From Diphasiastrum complanatum (lineage: Eukaryota > Streptophyta > Lycopodiopsida > Lycopodiales > Lycopodiaceae): a DNA stretch of 64,000 bases. Position 1 is the first letter of the stretch; every line of letters begins with the position of its first letter. The stretch covers positions 1 through 64,000 of the forward strand of contig MU832163.1 of assembly GCA_029204225.1 (NCBI GenBank), written 5' to 3'. The translations under genes were made by a program, and so were the position numbers. This document shows positions 10,140 through 22,600 of the stretch, one piece after another. The notes beneath the pieces were generated by a model. The model had not been told where the DNA came from. It worked only from the letters and a program-made list of their open reading frames with translations, and did not search any database.

Positions 10140-13100
10140 ATGGAGTCTGCCGGGAAAGCAGCGCTTGTAGAGAGGGCGAGAATGAAAATGCCAGAGCAGA
10201 GCCGCTCTGAGCGAGTAGCTCCGGATTCTGGAGTTGCATGCGCAACAAGCACCTCAGAATCAACGTCGTTGCTCAAGAAGGAAAAAACGAAGCCTACTGT
10301 GACGCTGACAGCGCTGCAGAGGCCAGGGTTTGGGACGAAAGGCAGACCTGCACCTCTGATTTGTAATTATTTTCGAGTGCATTACACAAACACACAGGAT
10401 GTCTACCATTACGATGTAATCTTCGTTATCTAATTATTTTTCCTGTTATGTTGTAATCATTTGTCGTTGTCGTAGGTTATATATTAGCGTACATTGCCGA
10501 GGCAAATTGTCGTTATTTTATCGTGACGCCTGTATCTTCAGAGTATTGTTTGAAGTGTATCTTTACTGGAACATTGGACGTGACTTGGTACTCAAAACCT
10601 ATGGCAACAGACTTACCAGTCCCATTATATATCTCTATCCCTGTGCCAGGTTTCCATCGATCCAGGAATTGCAAACAAAAGTTTATGTAGGGAAATTATG
10701 TCCAAGCTGTACAAGACATATGTTAGTGAATTTGGTAAGAAGAGGTTTGCTTATGATGGCGAGAAGAGTTTGTTCACGGTTGGACCTCTTTTACTTAGCA
10801 GTCAAGAGTTCAAAGTCTTTCTGGATGACGACAGGAAGATATCCGCCAGGTTCGAACCAAATCCTCCCGACACTCCTACCCGTTAGAAAGGCTGTCAAGC
10901 TCATTTGTGGGATATAATGATTCTTTTACTGATTGAGTTGTCTTGACAATCAATGGCAGATCTGGAGGGGTTAGAGCACAACTAGGACATTCTTCTCTGC
11001 TGGGCAGTGAGGAGCCTTTTGAAGATGATGACAAGAAGAAAAAGAGGAAGACGACTTCTCGCAGAGAATTTACGGTCAAGATAGAATTTGCAGCTACAGT
11101 GAACATGAGGTCTATAGATAGTCTAGTGATAAAATCTCAGCCGGCTCCCACTGCTCAGGACGCACTACGTGTGCTGGATATTGTACTACGTGAATATGCT
11201 GCTCAAAGGTTATCCTCTTGCATTTCTTTATACCTGATGTGAACTGAGCCGTTAATGATGCAGCAGATGGTTTCGTTTTCACATGTGCTAATCTGGAAAA
11301 ATTAAAGTTACATGCGTTTATTCTAGTAGCATTCCACTAACAATGTGCTGCTGCTTACAGAGATTATCTCCTAATTAGAGAGAGCTACTTTCACCCTACT
11401 TTTGGTGCCGAAGGTGACCTTGGAGAAGGTGTCTCGGCATGGAAAGGGTTTCACGCCAGTTTCAAGCCAACCTCATCTGGGCTATCCTTAAATTTAGGTG
11501 AAATTCAGCTGATTATGCACATGAATGCCTGAGAGTTATTGGATATATCTTGGACCACAAAGGTCTAATTGTTTTGAGAGTGGCATAACATCCTATAGTT
11601 AGATTGAAAAAGGACGTTATTATAGACACAAAACATTTTGATACTTATGACGCACGCTTTTTTGTATGACAAGACAGTAATTTTGTCTTAGTGATGCAGA
11701 CATATCAACAACAACTGTTCTGAAGCCTCTTCCAGTTGTACAATTCCTCTCAGAGTACCTAAAAAAAGATCCTCATCGTATTACTCAAGAAGATTTGGTG
11801 AAGGTATAAAGTTTCATGCACATAGTGGAGCACTTACATTTTGTTAAAAAATGTGGAGCAAACTTGCTTAGAGCTCGTCTTTCAGGAGTTTTTGTCTATG
11901 CTTTCTCATGGATTGACATATGCTATGTATTTCTTGGGTAAGATACTGCCTGGGTTGATGTTTTCTTATGTGATCATGCCATAAATTTAAGAAAACGAGA
12001 AGACTTTTTATGTGGTGTGCCTCATGATGATCGACATTCACAAGAAACTGTCACAAAACATAGCTGATCAAGGCTATTTCTGCTGCTCAATGCCCACTAG
12101 CATGGGATACGGTATTGTGCAATGAATTTTTGGATGGATATGGAGTGATAAATGCTTGAAACTTGAAATTGCTTAGAAAAGTTCTCAAGGCTTGTAGTCT
12201 GTTCTTTGTTTCTACTTTGCTCCAGGCGAAGCGGGTATTGAAAAGTGTGCGGGTTGAAACTCGACATACAAATGTTAAGGCAAAGATTCTTGGCTTCAGT
12301 GATCAGCCTTGTTCAAGGCAGAGGTTAGAGTTCCTGCAACGAGTTGCATGCTTTGAGTCTTGAAACCTAGTTGTCAATCTGAGTTTATCACCAAGATTTA
12401 AGTCTGTGCCTCTTATTGGCGAAATGACAATGTACAACATATTTTGTTTAGAGCTTGCAGTGTATGAAAGCTCTTGCATTCTTCACTTCCCTAGATGATA
12501 AGGTGCATGCTGCTGCTTAGAAACGATCCTCCCTTTCTTAAAGCAAGTTAGTGCAGGTTTTCACGAAAGGTAAAGGATGGATCTGGCAATGTGGATGAAC
12601 TCGACATGACTGTTGAAGAGTACTACCAGACAAAATATCAGATAAAACTAGGATTCCCACATCTTTCCTGTTTAAATGTTGGCAGAGCCAATAAACCAGT
12701 CTATTTGCCTATTGAGGTCTCTCTCTCCCCCCCCTCCTGTTTCTTTTCCTCAATTCACAAACGAATGCCACTACAACTTCTAGAAATGCTTTTATTTCTT
12801 CTATACACATCTGGTACCAACAACTTCTAACTCTTTATACATGCACCAATTGGGCACAAATTTGTAGAAATATGAGTTTTAACTTAGCTGTCTTGCAGTT
12901 GTGAATGACCTTTTGAGGATAATACTTTGGAATCACTGTTTCATGTTATATATTGCACGAGTTGTACATAGCAACTTTATACGCTGCCATTATGCAGATA
13001 TCAAAAGCTTTAGTAAGTTTGAAGGTAAATAATCAATACTTGTTGAGGCCAGCTTTGCAGGATATTACCAGGCCAACGCTACACAAAAAAGTTGACTGGA

Positions 13101-13691
13101 AGCCAGGTCAAGAAACATATTGAGCATGCAAGGCAAAAACCAGAAGAGCGAAAGTCCTTAGTTCAGAGTGTAAGTGGACGCATGAACTGCCCACAGCCAT
13201 ATTTCTTGAACATCAATACCAAGCTCCTTATTGATTTGGACTTGTGATCAACCCTTGGTTGCAACTGTGCAGGCAATGGGTAACAAGGTTAACTACAATT
13301 CAGATGGTCTTATCCAGGAGTTTGGTATCAAAATGGAGGAACGCATGGTGCGTGTTCAAGGAAGAGTACTAGAAGCACCCTTGGTAAGGTTCCTTGGACA
13401 TTGGATGGGGCTACACTAATCAGAAGCATGAAATAGCCTGAAACATATTTTGGCATCACTATTTCCTATTTTTACATTATTTCTACTTTAGTGTGGGTTA
13501 CTTGCCTGATGGGTTGCTTGACCCAAACAGTCAACAACCTACAGTTTACTGATGCTTAAGTACTTACTCTAACATTGACTAATGTTTGGAACATATTGAA
13601 CATCTTTGTAAAGTTTATATGTCCTCTGCAGCTCAAATTTGGGACAGTCGAGGAAATTCCAAGGAATGGCAGATGGAATCTTAACAATAAG
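10140..13691 (+). CDS. AGO4: AGO4-type gene, exons 1-10 (N domain, L1, PAZ, L2)
   Basis: Exons: 10140-10415, 10650-10849, 10960-11208, 11361-11497, 11700-11803, 12226-12323, 12557-12716, 13053-13169, 13273-13383 and 13632-13691. They encode residues 1-504. The N domain covers about 45-230, with a charged loop ([14 protein letters not shown]) before the second N-domain strand. L1 contains [18 protein letters not shown] runs from about 290 to 430 ([39 protein letters not shown]). L2 ends with [10 protein letters not shown]. Exon 8 is the least obvious: the acceptor was placed before CTTTGCAGG so that [13 protein letters not shown] reads through, avoiding stops in the other frames. Introns here are short (about 100-430 bp) apart from intron 10. 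If intron 10 is retained, the frame stops 14 codons into it, yielding an N-PAZ protein without MID or PIWI. Confidence 0.9.
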
Positions 13692-16600
13692 GTATGCCAG
13701 ATTCTGTTTGCAGTTACTTTGTATTTTCTATTCTGAAATGCAGTTCTTAAAAAATGCCACAACCTCTCCATCCTTCAACATACTTGTGGATGTTGACATT
13801 GAGACTGTTGTTGGGAAAATCAATCAAGGTCTACTAGTTTTAGGTCAGGACTACCATGAAGTTCAATTTCGAGGGTATTGTACGTAGTATCAGCACATCA
13901 TAAAAATAACACAACATGTTGTAATTTTCATGGCTGCGCTCCTTGAAGCAAAGTATCCAAGACTCCATGTGGAAAGTGCAAGGTCATAATCTGCTCAGAA
14001 AATTAACTTCTAGACATAGTTGCCCAGAAACGCGTTTCTGGAGAAGAACGTTTCTAGAAACACGTTTCTGATCCAGAATCGCTGGAAAAAAATCAGAAAC
14101 AGGTCTATAAAAATTCATAGGGATTGACAGAATCCAACAAGGATTGCTGCACCTAAACTGGACCATACTGTAACCGAAACACTCGGCAACCTACATAAAT
14201 GCAATGCCCTTGATTAGAGTTGTAATTTGATACCCATATTGCCCACAAAAATCAAAAAAATAAAATAAAATAAAAAAACGTTTCTGAAAAACGCATTCCC
14301 AAACCAGAAACGTGTTTCTGAACGCGTTTCTGAACGTGTTTCTAGAAACGCCGTGCGTCTATGCTTCTAGAATCAAAATTCATGGTTACAATCTCCTGGA
14401 GGGAATTCAAGTAGGGTAAGTGACTACCTTGGTTTTAAAAATGTTGGAAGTGTTAATGTCATGGATCTATCTCACATGTCAATATACGAGAGTCAAAGAT
14501 TTGCCAACAATGTACACAAGTTAGGATCACGACACTCAAAACTCCTCAAGTTCTCACATTCTCTTTCCAAACTCAAGGTAGGACTCCATAAAAAGTGATG
14601 ATCTTCCTATCTATTAATGGTCTTATTATACATGTCAATTTTGTCGCTTGCTTAATAATAAAGAGTCATTACCTTTTCTTAAAACACTTGCTTTGTCCAC
14701 TACACATTCCCTATTTAGTGCACTACTTGAGTAGACTTGTCATTTCTATCCACTATGCCACTACTTTGCCTACCTCGTCTAATAGTAGACCGAACCAAAG
14801 ACCCATACACACATAACTTTTAAATCTTCATTTTCCAAGACTCGAAATGTCCTCCATTTTGCAAGCCTAATGTAAGGAAATTGTATAGATATCCCACACA
14901 TGAGGAGGAGCTGTATGTGATCATACATGCGCTCAAGGTGTGGTGACATTATTTATACAGTGTCGAGTTTTATGTGTACATAGACCATCATACTTTAAAG
15001 TATTTTTGCACTCTGCAAGGTTCGAAGGGCCGCTAGCTCGATGGGCCGAGCTGATGCGGGAATTCCATTTGGAAAGTCGCTTTTGAAGAGGGAAGGAAAA
15101 TGCAGTCGCTGATGCACTATCGCGGATATTGCATTAGATGAGCTTTATTGTAGTTGACAATGATCTCATGGAGGAGATCAAGAAAGCTCAGCAAAATGAC
15201 CCACATTGTTAGTGCGTGTGGCCTGACGTGCACAAGATAGTCGACCAAACGGAAGAGTATGCTATGTCTGGCGCTTCTATAGAGGCACACACCAATACTT
15301 ATCTAACATACACCAATGTTTAGAAATGGAAAGGTATTCGTGCCAGACGTGAAGGAGTCGTGAGATACTTCATGAATGCCATGATTGTCAAGTCCTCCAC
15401 CAAGGACCCAAGACTGGGCAACTGTAACAAGGAAATAATAGGGAATCGGATGGTGGATAAACCAACCTAACCAAACCTAGATCGATCGGATCTAGCCCCC
15501 AAGCTCTGGATCAATCAATTCAATAGGAGAGAGGAATCACACCAGCATCATGTAGCAACAAACATCAAAATCAAGCATGCACTAGTGAGAGCCCTATGGG
15601 TATACTTATACCCTCCAAGGCCCATGCACAACTCATATTGCATTGTGACACCTCACTGGACACATCAGCAGCCTAACTGGGCCACCCCATCCACTTCTCC
15701 TATGAGTCACTGTTAGACCCATACAAATCCACCATCTTGAGTTTTAGGCCTCCAACCATTAATTATGACTTTAATTACTTGAGGGCCCCAACCCCTCATA
15801 ATCATAATTAATTTATGGGTCGAGGTAGGCCTATTGACCTCCTTACGAGATAATAATCCGAGATCAGTCCAAATGTGGGCATGACATTCTTCCCCCCGTA
15901 TTCAAGTTCTGTCCTCAGAACTTAAAGTTGGAGAAGTTTCTTTTTAGGCTTCCTTCTGTTGAAATAAATGCCTATTTTGCCCCTTAAGGCTTGTATACTT
16001 GTAAGTTGTAAGTTGTGCATAAGACATGAGGGTAAAACATTTATGTACATAGTACACCCCACTTGTGCTAATTAGGCAAGTAATAACAAGTAGGTTGAGG
16101 ACCCATGTGGGTTCTAGAGCTAGAATTAGCAAGACACCACCTCTATACATTACATGCTTAATGTAGCCCATAGTTTGGAGGGGTTTCCACGCCTTACTAC
16201 TCTTTGAATAATCATTCAAGTTGTGTGAGCTTTGATGTCCTCTCTCTCTCGCTTTTGTGTTCTACTCCGTAGCTGGTTTTTTCAAGCTTTCATAGTGTGC
16301 TTACTATGCTGTTATGATACTCCATAGCTAGGCCTTGGAATTTGTCATGGTATCAGAGCAGGTTATGTTGTTTGTGGTGTGGTGAAAGTTTGGACCTGGT
16401 TTGATCAGATTCCTGCCATTCTTGGAGAGCAGCTTACCTTTGAGGAGGGAGCACTTTTTGTAGGGGCATCTGATCTCCGTGCTATGAGTACTGTTGGCAA
16501 GGGGGGTACAGTGAGCCAAAAAGTTTTTAATTTGGGACAACATTCTTGAAGACAAAGAATGTTGGAAGCTTGTGACAGGTGAGGAGCCTGTTCCAACATC

Positions 16601-19600
16601 TGAACTTGAACTCAAGGACTATATCAAGAGAGGGGAAAAGGCACACAGGATCATCAACATGTTAGTGAGGGATAATGTGATTCCTATAATCAGGTCAGCC
16701 AAAGGGCCTGTGGATGCATGGCACATTCTTTGTGCATTGTATGAGACAACAAGTACAACTAGGTTTCTCTACTTGGAGAACAAGTTATATACTTTCAGAA
16801 TGGAGACAAGGGAGACAGTTACTGATCATCTTACTAAGATTCAGGATCTTAGATATCAGCTTTCTGTGCTTAGGCTGACAAAGACTTGTTGCCAATAGTT
16901 CCGAATAGCTTGTCATATGCTTATCAGAACTTTGTGATGATGATATTTGTGAGAGAGAAGATCCCTACCTATGAAGGGGTCTATGGTCTCTTGTTACAGG
17001 AGGAGATGAGGAGAGTTAATCTCTCCAAGAGGGGAGATTTCCAGGAGCATGCCTTTGCTTCTAAGAAGAAGCAAAATCCAGCGTAAAGGCAAGAACAAAG
17101 GAGCAGCACAAACACTTGAGCAAGGATGGAGAACTTGCAGATGTCAGAAGCACAATCCTCCTCGAATACTTCTTCCACACCTCGAAGGAAGGGGAATTGC
17201 AATTATTGTGGTAAATATGGACACTTTGCTTTTGAGTGCAGGAAGAAGCTTGTAGAGCAAAAGAAGGGCACAAAGAAGCAAGGAAGAAATGTTGTTGAGA
17301 GTGGTGCAAGAGAGGTTGACTCAGGTGCTTCAAAGCACATGACCCCTCATAGGGATTGGTTTGATACCTTTGTGGGGATTTGTGATGGACAAGAGGTGTG
17401 CCTAGGTGACAACTCAACTCACAAGGTCAAGGGAAAGGGCACAATACCTGTAAAGCTTCCATCAGGAGAAGTCAAAGTCATTAAAAATGTCTTATATATA
17501 CCAGGACTTGCTAAAAATCTTCTTTCAGTAGGAGCTATCACTCAACAAAATATGAAAGTAGAATTTGATGCTACTTCTTGTCTTTTGTTGGACTTGAGTA
17601 ATAACATGAAGGTTGTGGCCAAAGGATTGCAGGAAGATAATCTATACAGGTTGTACACTTCTGTCCCTAGTCAGCATGCTTATACAACAAAAGGAAGTGA
17701 TGTGGATAGGTTGTGGCATGAGAGGTATGGACATCTTGGCTACCAAAGCATGCAGGTGTTGAACCAGCATCATATGGTGGAGGGGCTTCCAGTTGTTAAG
17801 CCAAGCTCTTCAGTTTGCGAGGCTTGCGCTATGGGAAAACAACAAAGACAGAAGTTTCCCAAGGAGAGCACCACCAGGGCAGCAGACATACTTGACTTGG
17901 TACATTTAGATTTGTGGGGGCCAACCCAAACCAAATCTACAGGGGTTATTGATGACTTCTCACGCAAGATTTGGATTTATTTCTTGAAGCTAAAATATGA
18001 AGCATTCAAGTACTTCCAACATTTCAAAGCTTTGGTAGAAGAACATTCAGGAAAGAAGATAAAGAGGCTCAGGTCAGACGGTGGTGGAGAGTTCATTAAG
18101 ACAGAATTTGTGGAATTCTGCAAGGCCAATGGGATCAAAAGGCAACTTACAGCTCCTCATACCCCTCAGCAAAACGGCATAGCCGAGAGAAAGAACCGAA
18201 CTATTGTGGAGTGTGCAAGGTGCATGCTCAAGGCAACGAGGTTGCCCAACTCTTTTTGGGGCGAGGCAATGCACACAGCAGTGTTTCTCTTGAATAGAAG
18301 TCCAACTAAAGCTGTGGAAGGTGCCTCCAGAAGAGGCATTTAGCGGCATTAAGCCCAAGGTGGGCGCTTTGCGAGTGTTTGGTTGTACGGCCTATGTCCA
18401 TATTCCCAAGGATAACAAGAAGAAGCTGGATGCAAACTCAGCAAAGTGTATTTTCTTGGGATACAGTGAAGAAAGCAAAGTTTACCGACTTTACGATCTT
18501 ACTAGCAAGAAAAGGATCATAAGTCGAGATGTGATCTTTGAAGAAGATCAAACGCCTCCTATAGAGGAACTTGAGATGGAGGATGGTACAAATGAATTTG
18601 TGCCAATACTTGATGATCCACATCCATATATTGGGGAGCCTCAGGATGAGTGATCAAGAGGAAGAATCCGAGGAGGCTATATTTCCTACATGGTATCAGA
18701 GCCTTTAGGTGATCAGCAGGAGAAGAATATGTTCATCTTCTTATAGCTTTTTTGCAGGAAATTGCAGGGCACCTTCACCTATTTGAGAGCTAGCAGTAGG
18801 GCGCCCATGCTCAAACCAATTGCATGTGATCTTGACTCAATTACATGCTGAAAATTTCAGATTTACTTCTTAAATGAGCAGCAAAAGTGGTATATCTTCA
18901 AAATCAACTTTCTATCTTGAAGATGCAAGAAGGTGATTTGCTTACAAACCACTTGACGAAGATCAAGGATCTTCGAGAGGAGCTTCTTGGTATTGATGAG
19001 GTGATTGAGAACTCACAATTTGTATCTATTACTCTCAACTCTCTTCCCAATTCTTACCTTCCGTTTGTGTCATCATTGAGTATTTCTCTTAGGGGACAAC
19101 AAATCTCCTTCGACGAACTTGTTGGCTTACTTCTTCAAGAAGAGCAAACAAGGATCAACTTTGGTGAACAAGAAGATCAAGCTTTCTTTGCAAAAGGCAA
19201 AGGCACAGGCAAGTGGAAAGGGAAGCCTTCTTTCAACACTTCCAAAGATGATCAAAAATCTAAGGAAGCTCAAGATCAAGGCTCCAAGAAGAAATGTAAG
19301 TGCCACTATTGCAAGAAGTTTGGGCATCACATCAAAGAATGTAGGAAGAGGCTTGCAAAGGAAAAAGACAAAGGTTACGATACAAGTACCGCAATCATTA
19401 CTTTGGAACAACAATTTGGAAAGGAGGATAATCTTTTTAATAATGATTATGCTTTTGTCACTAATAATCTCATCTCTCCTCAAGTCGAGATTTCTGCCAC
19501 TTCAAATCTTGCTGGTTTTTCAGCATAAAACAGCTCATCTTCAGCTTTACAAGTTGCTGTTTTTTCATCTATTGATTGGGTGATTGATAGCGGTGCCACA

Positions 19601-22600
19601 CGTCATATGACTTATCACAAAGAGGTCTTCACAAAGCTTGTGAAAGTGCATGATGGAAGCAAAGTTCAAGGTGTTGATAACACCTCTTATCCTATCAAAG
19701 GTATTGGAGTGATCCCCATTATCTTACCCAATGGTGAGGAGAAGTACATTCGAAATGTACTTTATGTTCCAAAAATAAAAAAGAATCTCATTTCGGTCTC
19801 TACAATTATGAACCAAGGATTAGTTGTGGAATTCAAAGAAGACAAATGTCTTATCAAAGACCCAAAGAGATCTCTTATGCATTGCTTCGGAAACATTACG
19901 TGGTGGATTGTTGCTTATGGATACCTATGAGCGAAAAGCTTCATCATCTTTTTGTCTTGTTGCATCAAGTTCACATTCTTTGGAGTTGGCTGAATTATGG
20001 CATGCTAGGTTTGGACATCTCAACTTTGCTAGCTTGAAGATGCTAAAGAGATTCAATATGGTTGAAGACATTCCTAATATTGAGCGAAGGACATGTATGC
20101 GAAGGATGCATACTTGAAAAATTTTAAAGGCAAGCTTTTCCAATTGATGGAACTATTAGAGTTGATGGCAAATTTGATTTGGTTCATAGTGATGTATGTG
20201 GTCCAATGAGGACCGAATCCATTGGAAGGTGTAAGTACTTTGTTACTTTTATTGATGACCTTTCAAGATTTACATGGATTTATCCTATGAAGGCAAAATC
20301 TGAAGTTTTTCAACGCTTTAAGGATTTTTTTCTAACAATGATAGAAAACCAGTTTGGGCACTCTTTGAAAATCTTACGTACCGACCGAGGAGGGGAATAT
20401 ATAAAGAATACGTTCGGTACTTATCTTCAAAGCAAAGGTATCCATCATCAAATGACAACCCCTTACACACCTCAACAAAATGGTGTTGCCGAAAGAAAGA
20501 ATCGCACTATTATGGAGATGGCTCGATGCATGCTCAAGGCAAAGGGCCTACCTCACAAGTTTTGGGCTGAAGCGGTTATAACGGCGGCTTCAATTAGTAA
20601 TCGGTGTCCTACTAAAGCCTTGAAGGTATTAGCTCCTTATGAAGTTTGGTATGGTAAGAAGCCTACTGTTTCTCACTTATGCATCTTTGGTTGCACGGCT
20701 TATGCTTTCATTCCCGATAAGCTAAGAACCAAGCTTGATGATAAAGGAGTTGAATGCATATTTATTGGCTATAGTAGCGAAAGCAAGGGCTATAGGTTGT
20801 TTAATATGGATACTAATAAAATCATAGTGAGTCGTGATGTTCATTTTGATGAAAAGACCTCCTATGATGTTGTGCCCACTCATGTCATGAAAGGGGACTT
20901 CTCCCATGATGCATATGTTGAAATATTTCCAGATTTGGTTTTGCCATCTAATCATGAAGAGAAGGGACTGCCATCAACTTCTAGTGGACAGCCCACTACT
21001 CCTTCAATTTTGCAGCCCATAGTTCATCAAGAAGAACCTATTTATGGTGAAGAGCAGCCTGTTGAAGACATTGGACAGCAAGGTCCAAGTACGGAAAACA
21101 TTGGACAGCAAGGTCCAAGTTCGAAACACTTTGGACAGCAAAGTGTTGACACAAAGGTAAGGCTGTTGGACAGCCCAAACCAGTCCCTAAATGGTTGTTG
21201 CAGACTTTTCAGGACAACAAAGTGGATCGTTTCTATTAAGGGAAGACTCGTGCCTCTACTAAATTAGTAGAATTTGCTGATTTTTTTGATTTTGCTTTTA
21301 TTTCTATTGAGGATGGTGCAGTAGAACCTGTTTTTTATGAGCAGGCCAAAGGAGTAAAATGTTGGGAGGATGCGATGCAAGAGGAGTACAACTCACTCAT
21401 GAAGAACCACACTTGGGTTCTTGTTGATCTTCCACATGGGGCTGGAATCTTCATCTCTCAACAACGATACATTGAGCAGATATTGAAACAATCTTCTTTT
21501 TTCAAGTCACCGCAAGTTGATGCATATGATGGATGCATTAGTGAAAAGTTTCATGCGAAACCTTTTCAATTTGATGTTTTAGCAAAGGCTGAAAAATTCG
21601 AGCACTCTTTGGAACCATTTTATACTAACTTGATGGTTCATCATTCTTTTCCTTTTATATGTTGGACATGATTGGGGATGAGATTTTGACTACTTCGGTG
21701 CGAAGTTTATTTGGCAACATGAAGTTCGGACAGCAAGTTGCATTTTTCTCTTTCGAGAAGTTACTTCATGTTATGTTATGCATTTCCATTTAAGGAGGGT
21801 GTTGGAATGTAAATGGAATTGATTACATTACCATAGGTTACTTTGACCCAAAAGGTCGAGAGTTGTGTAACCATGGTCATTTATTATATTAGGCCTACTA
21901 AACTTAGAGTTAGCTAAGTTAGTATGAAATTAACTTGGTAGGGACTCATGGGTCCACTAGGCCTAATTGTGACATTAAGTACCCCAACTTGACATATTGG
22001 AGGTACCTTATTCTTTCTATGTAACTTATAGAAAGTTAGATAGTCAATAGTCAAGTAGTTGGACAGCCAATAGTCCAGTAGTTGGATAGCCAATAGTCAT
22101 GAAGTTAGATAGTCATCTTGGACTATATATATGTGTGCATCCCATTTGTATGAGACACTTTTGTAAGCAATACTGACTATTCTCCTTGAGGGTTTCTAGC
22201 CATCTCTCTCTTTCTTTTGAGAATGCTTTGTGTGATTGAATAGTTAAGATCCTGGATCCTTAGGCTTCTATTTCCTACACAAATCTATTGAGTCCTATTC
22301 ACCGTCTTCATCACCAACTGCAAGGAAAAAGTTTCCCAAGTGGTATTGGCAAACTGTGTAGGATGGTTTGATATTGGATGAGGGAGAGAGCAGCAATCCA
22401 GGGGCTAGGAGGTCTCAAAGGCAAGCCCAGCAGCATGAACACCAGGAGACAAACTATGCACTTATGACTACTATTTTGGATTCACAAGATCCGCATACAT
22501 TCGTTGAGGCAACAGATGAGAAGGTATGGCAACATGCTATGCAAGAGGAGTACGACTCCATTCTCAAGAATGATACATGGGATTTGGTGAAGTTACCAAA

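Larger units (their letters stand above)
18674..22279 (+). mobile_element. Copia B: copia element nested in Copia A, 5' LTR almost deleted
   Basis: The 3' LTR is 21800-22279 (TGTTGGAATG...TTTCCTACA), preceded by the purine tract AAGGAGGG. On the left only about 11-17 bp of the 5' LTR survive (TATTTCCTACA ending at 18690), immediately followed by the primer-binding site TGGTATCAGAGC at 18691. Copia A coding sequence resumes at 22280 ([12 protein letters not shown]). No target duplication can be seen because the deletion removed the left edge. Gag N-terminus, most of RT and all of RNase H are missing, so it is defective. Confidence 0.85.

Noticed and set aside
13744-13887. Exon-like open frame after exon 10 ([18 protein letters not shown]) with a CAG acceptor before it
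   Set aside because: Its best donor leaves phase 1, while exon 11 at 37704 needs phase 0, and the sequence lacks the Trp-Val-Val motif found in the true exon 11. It is treated as intron.
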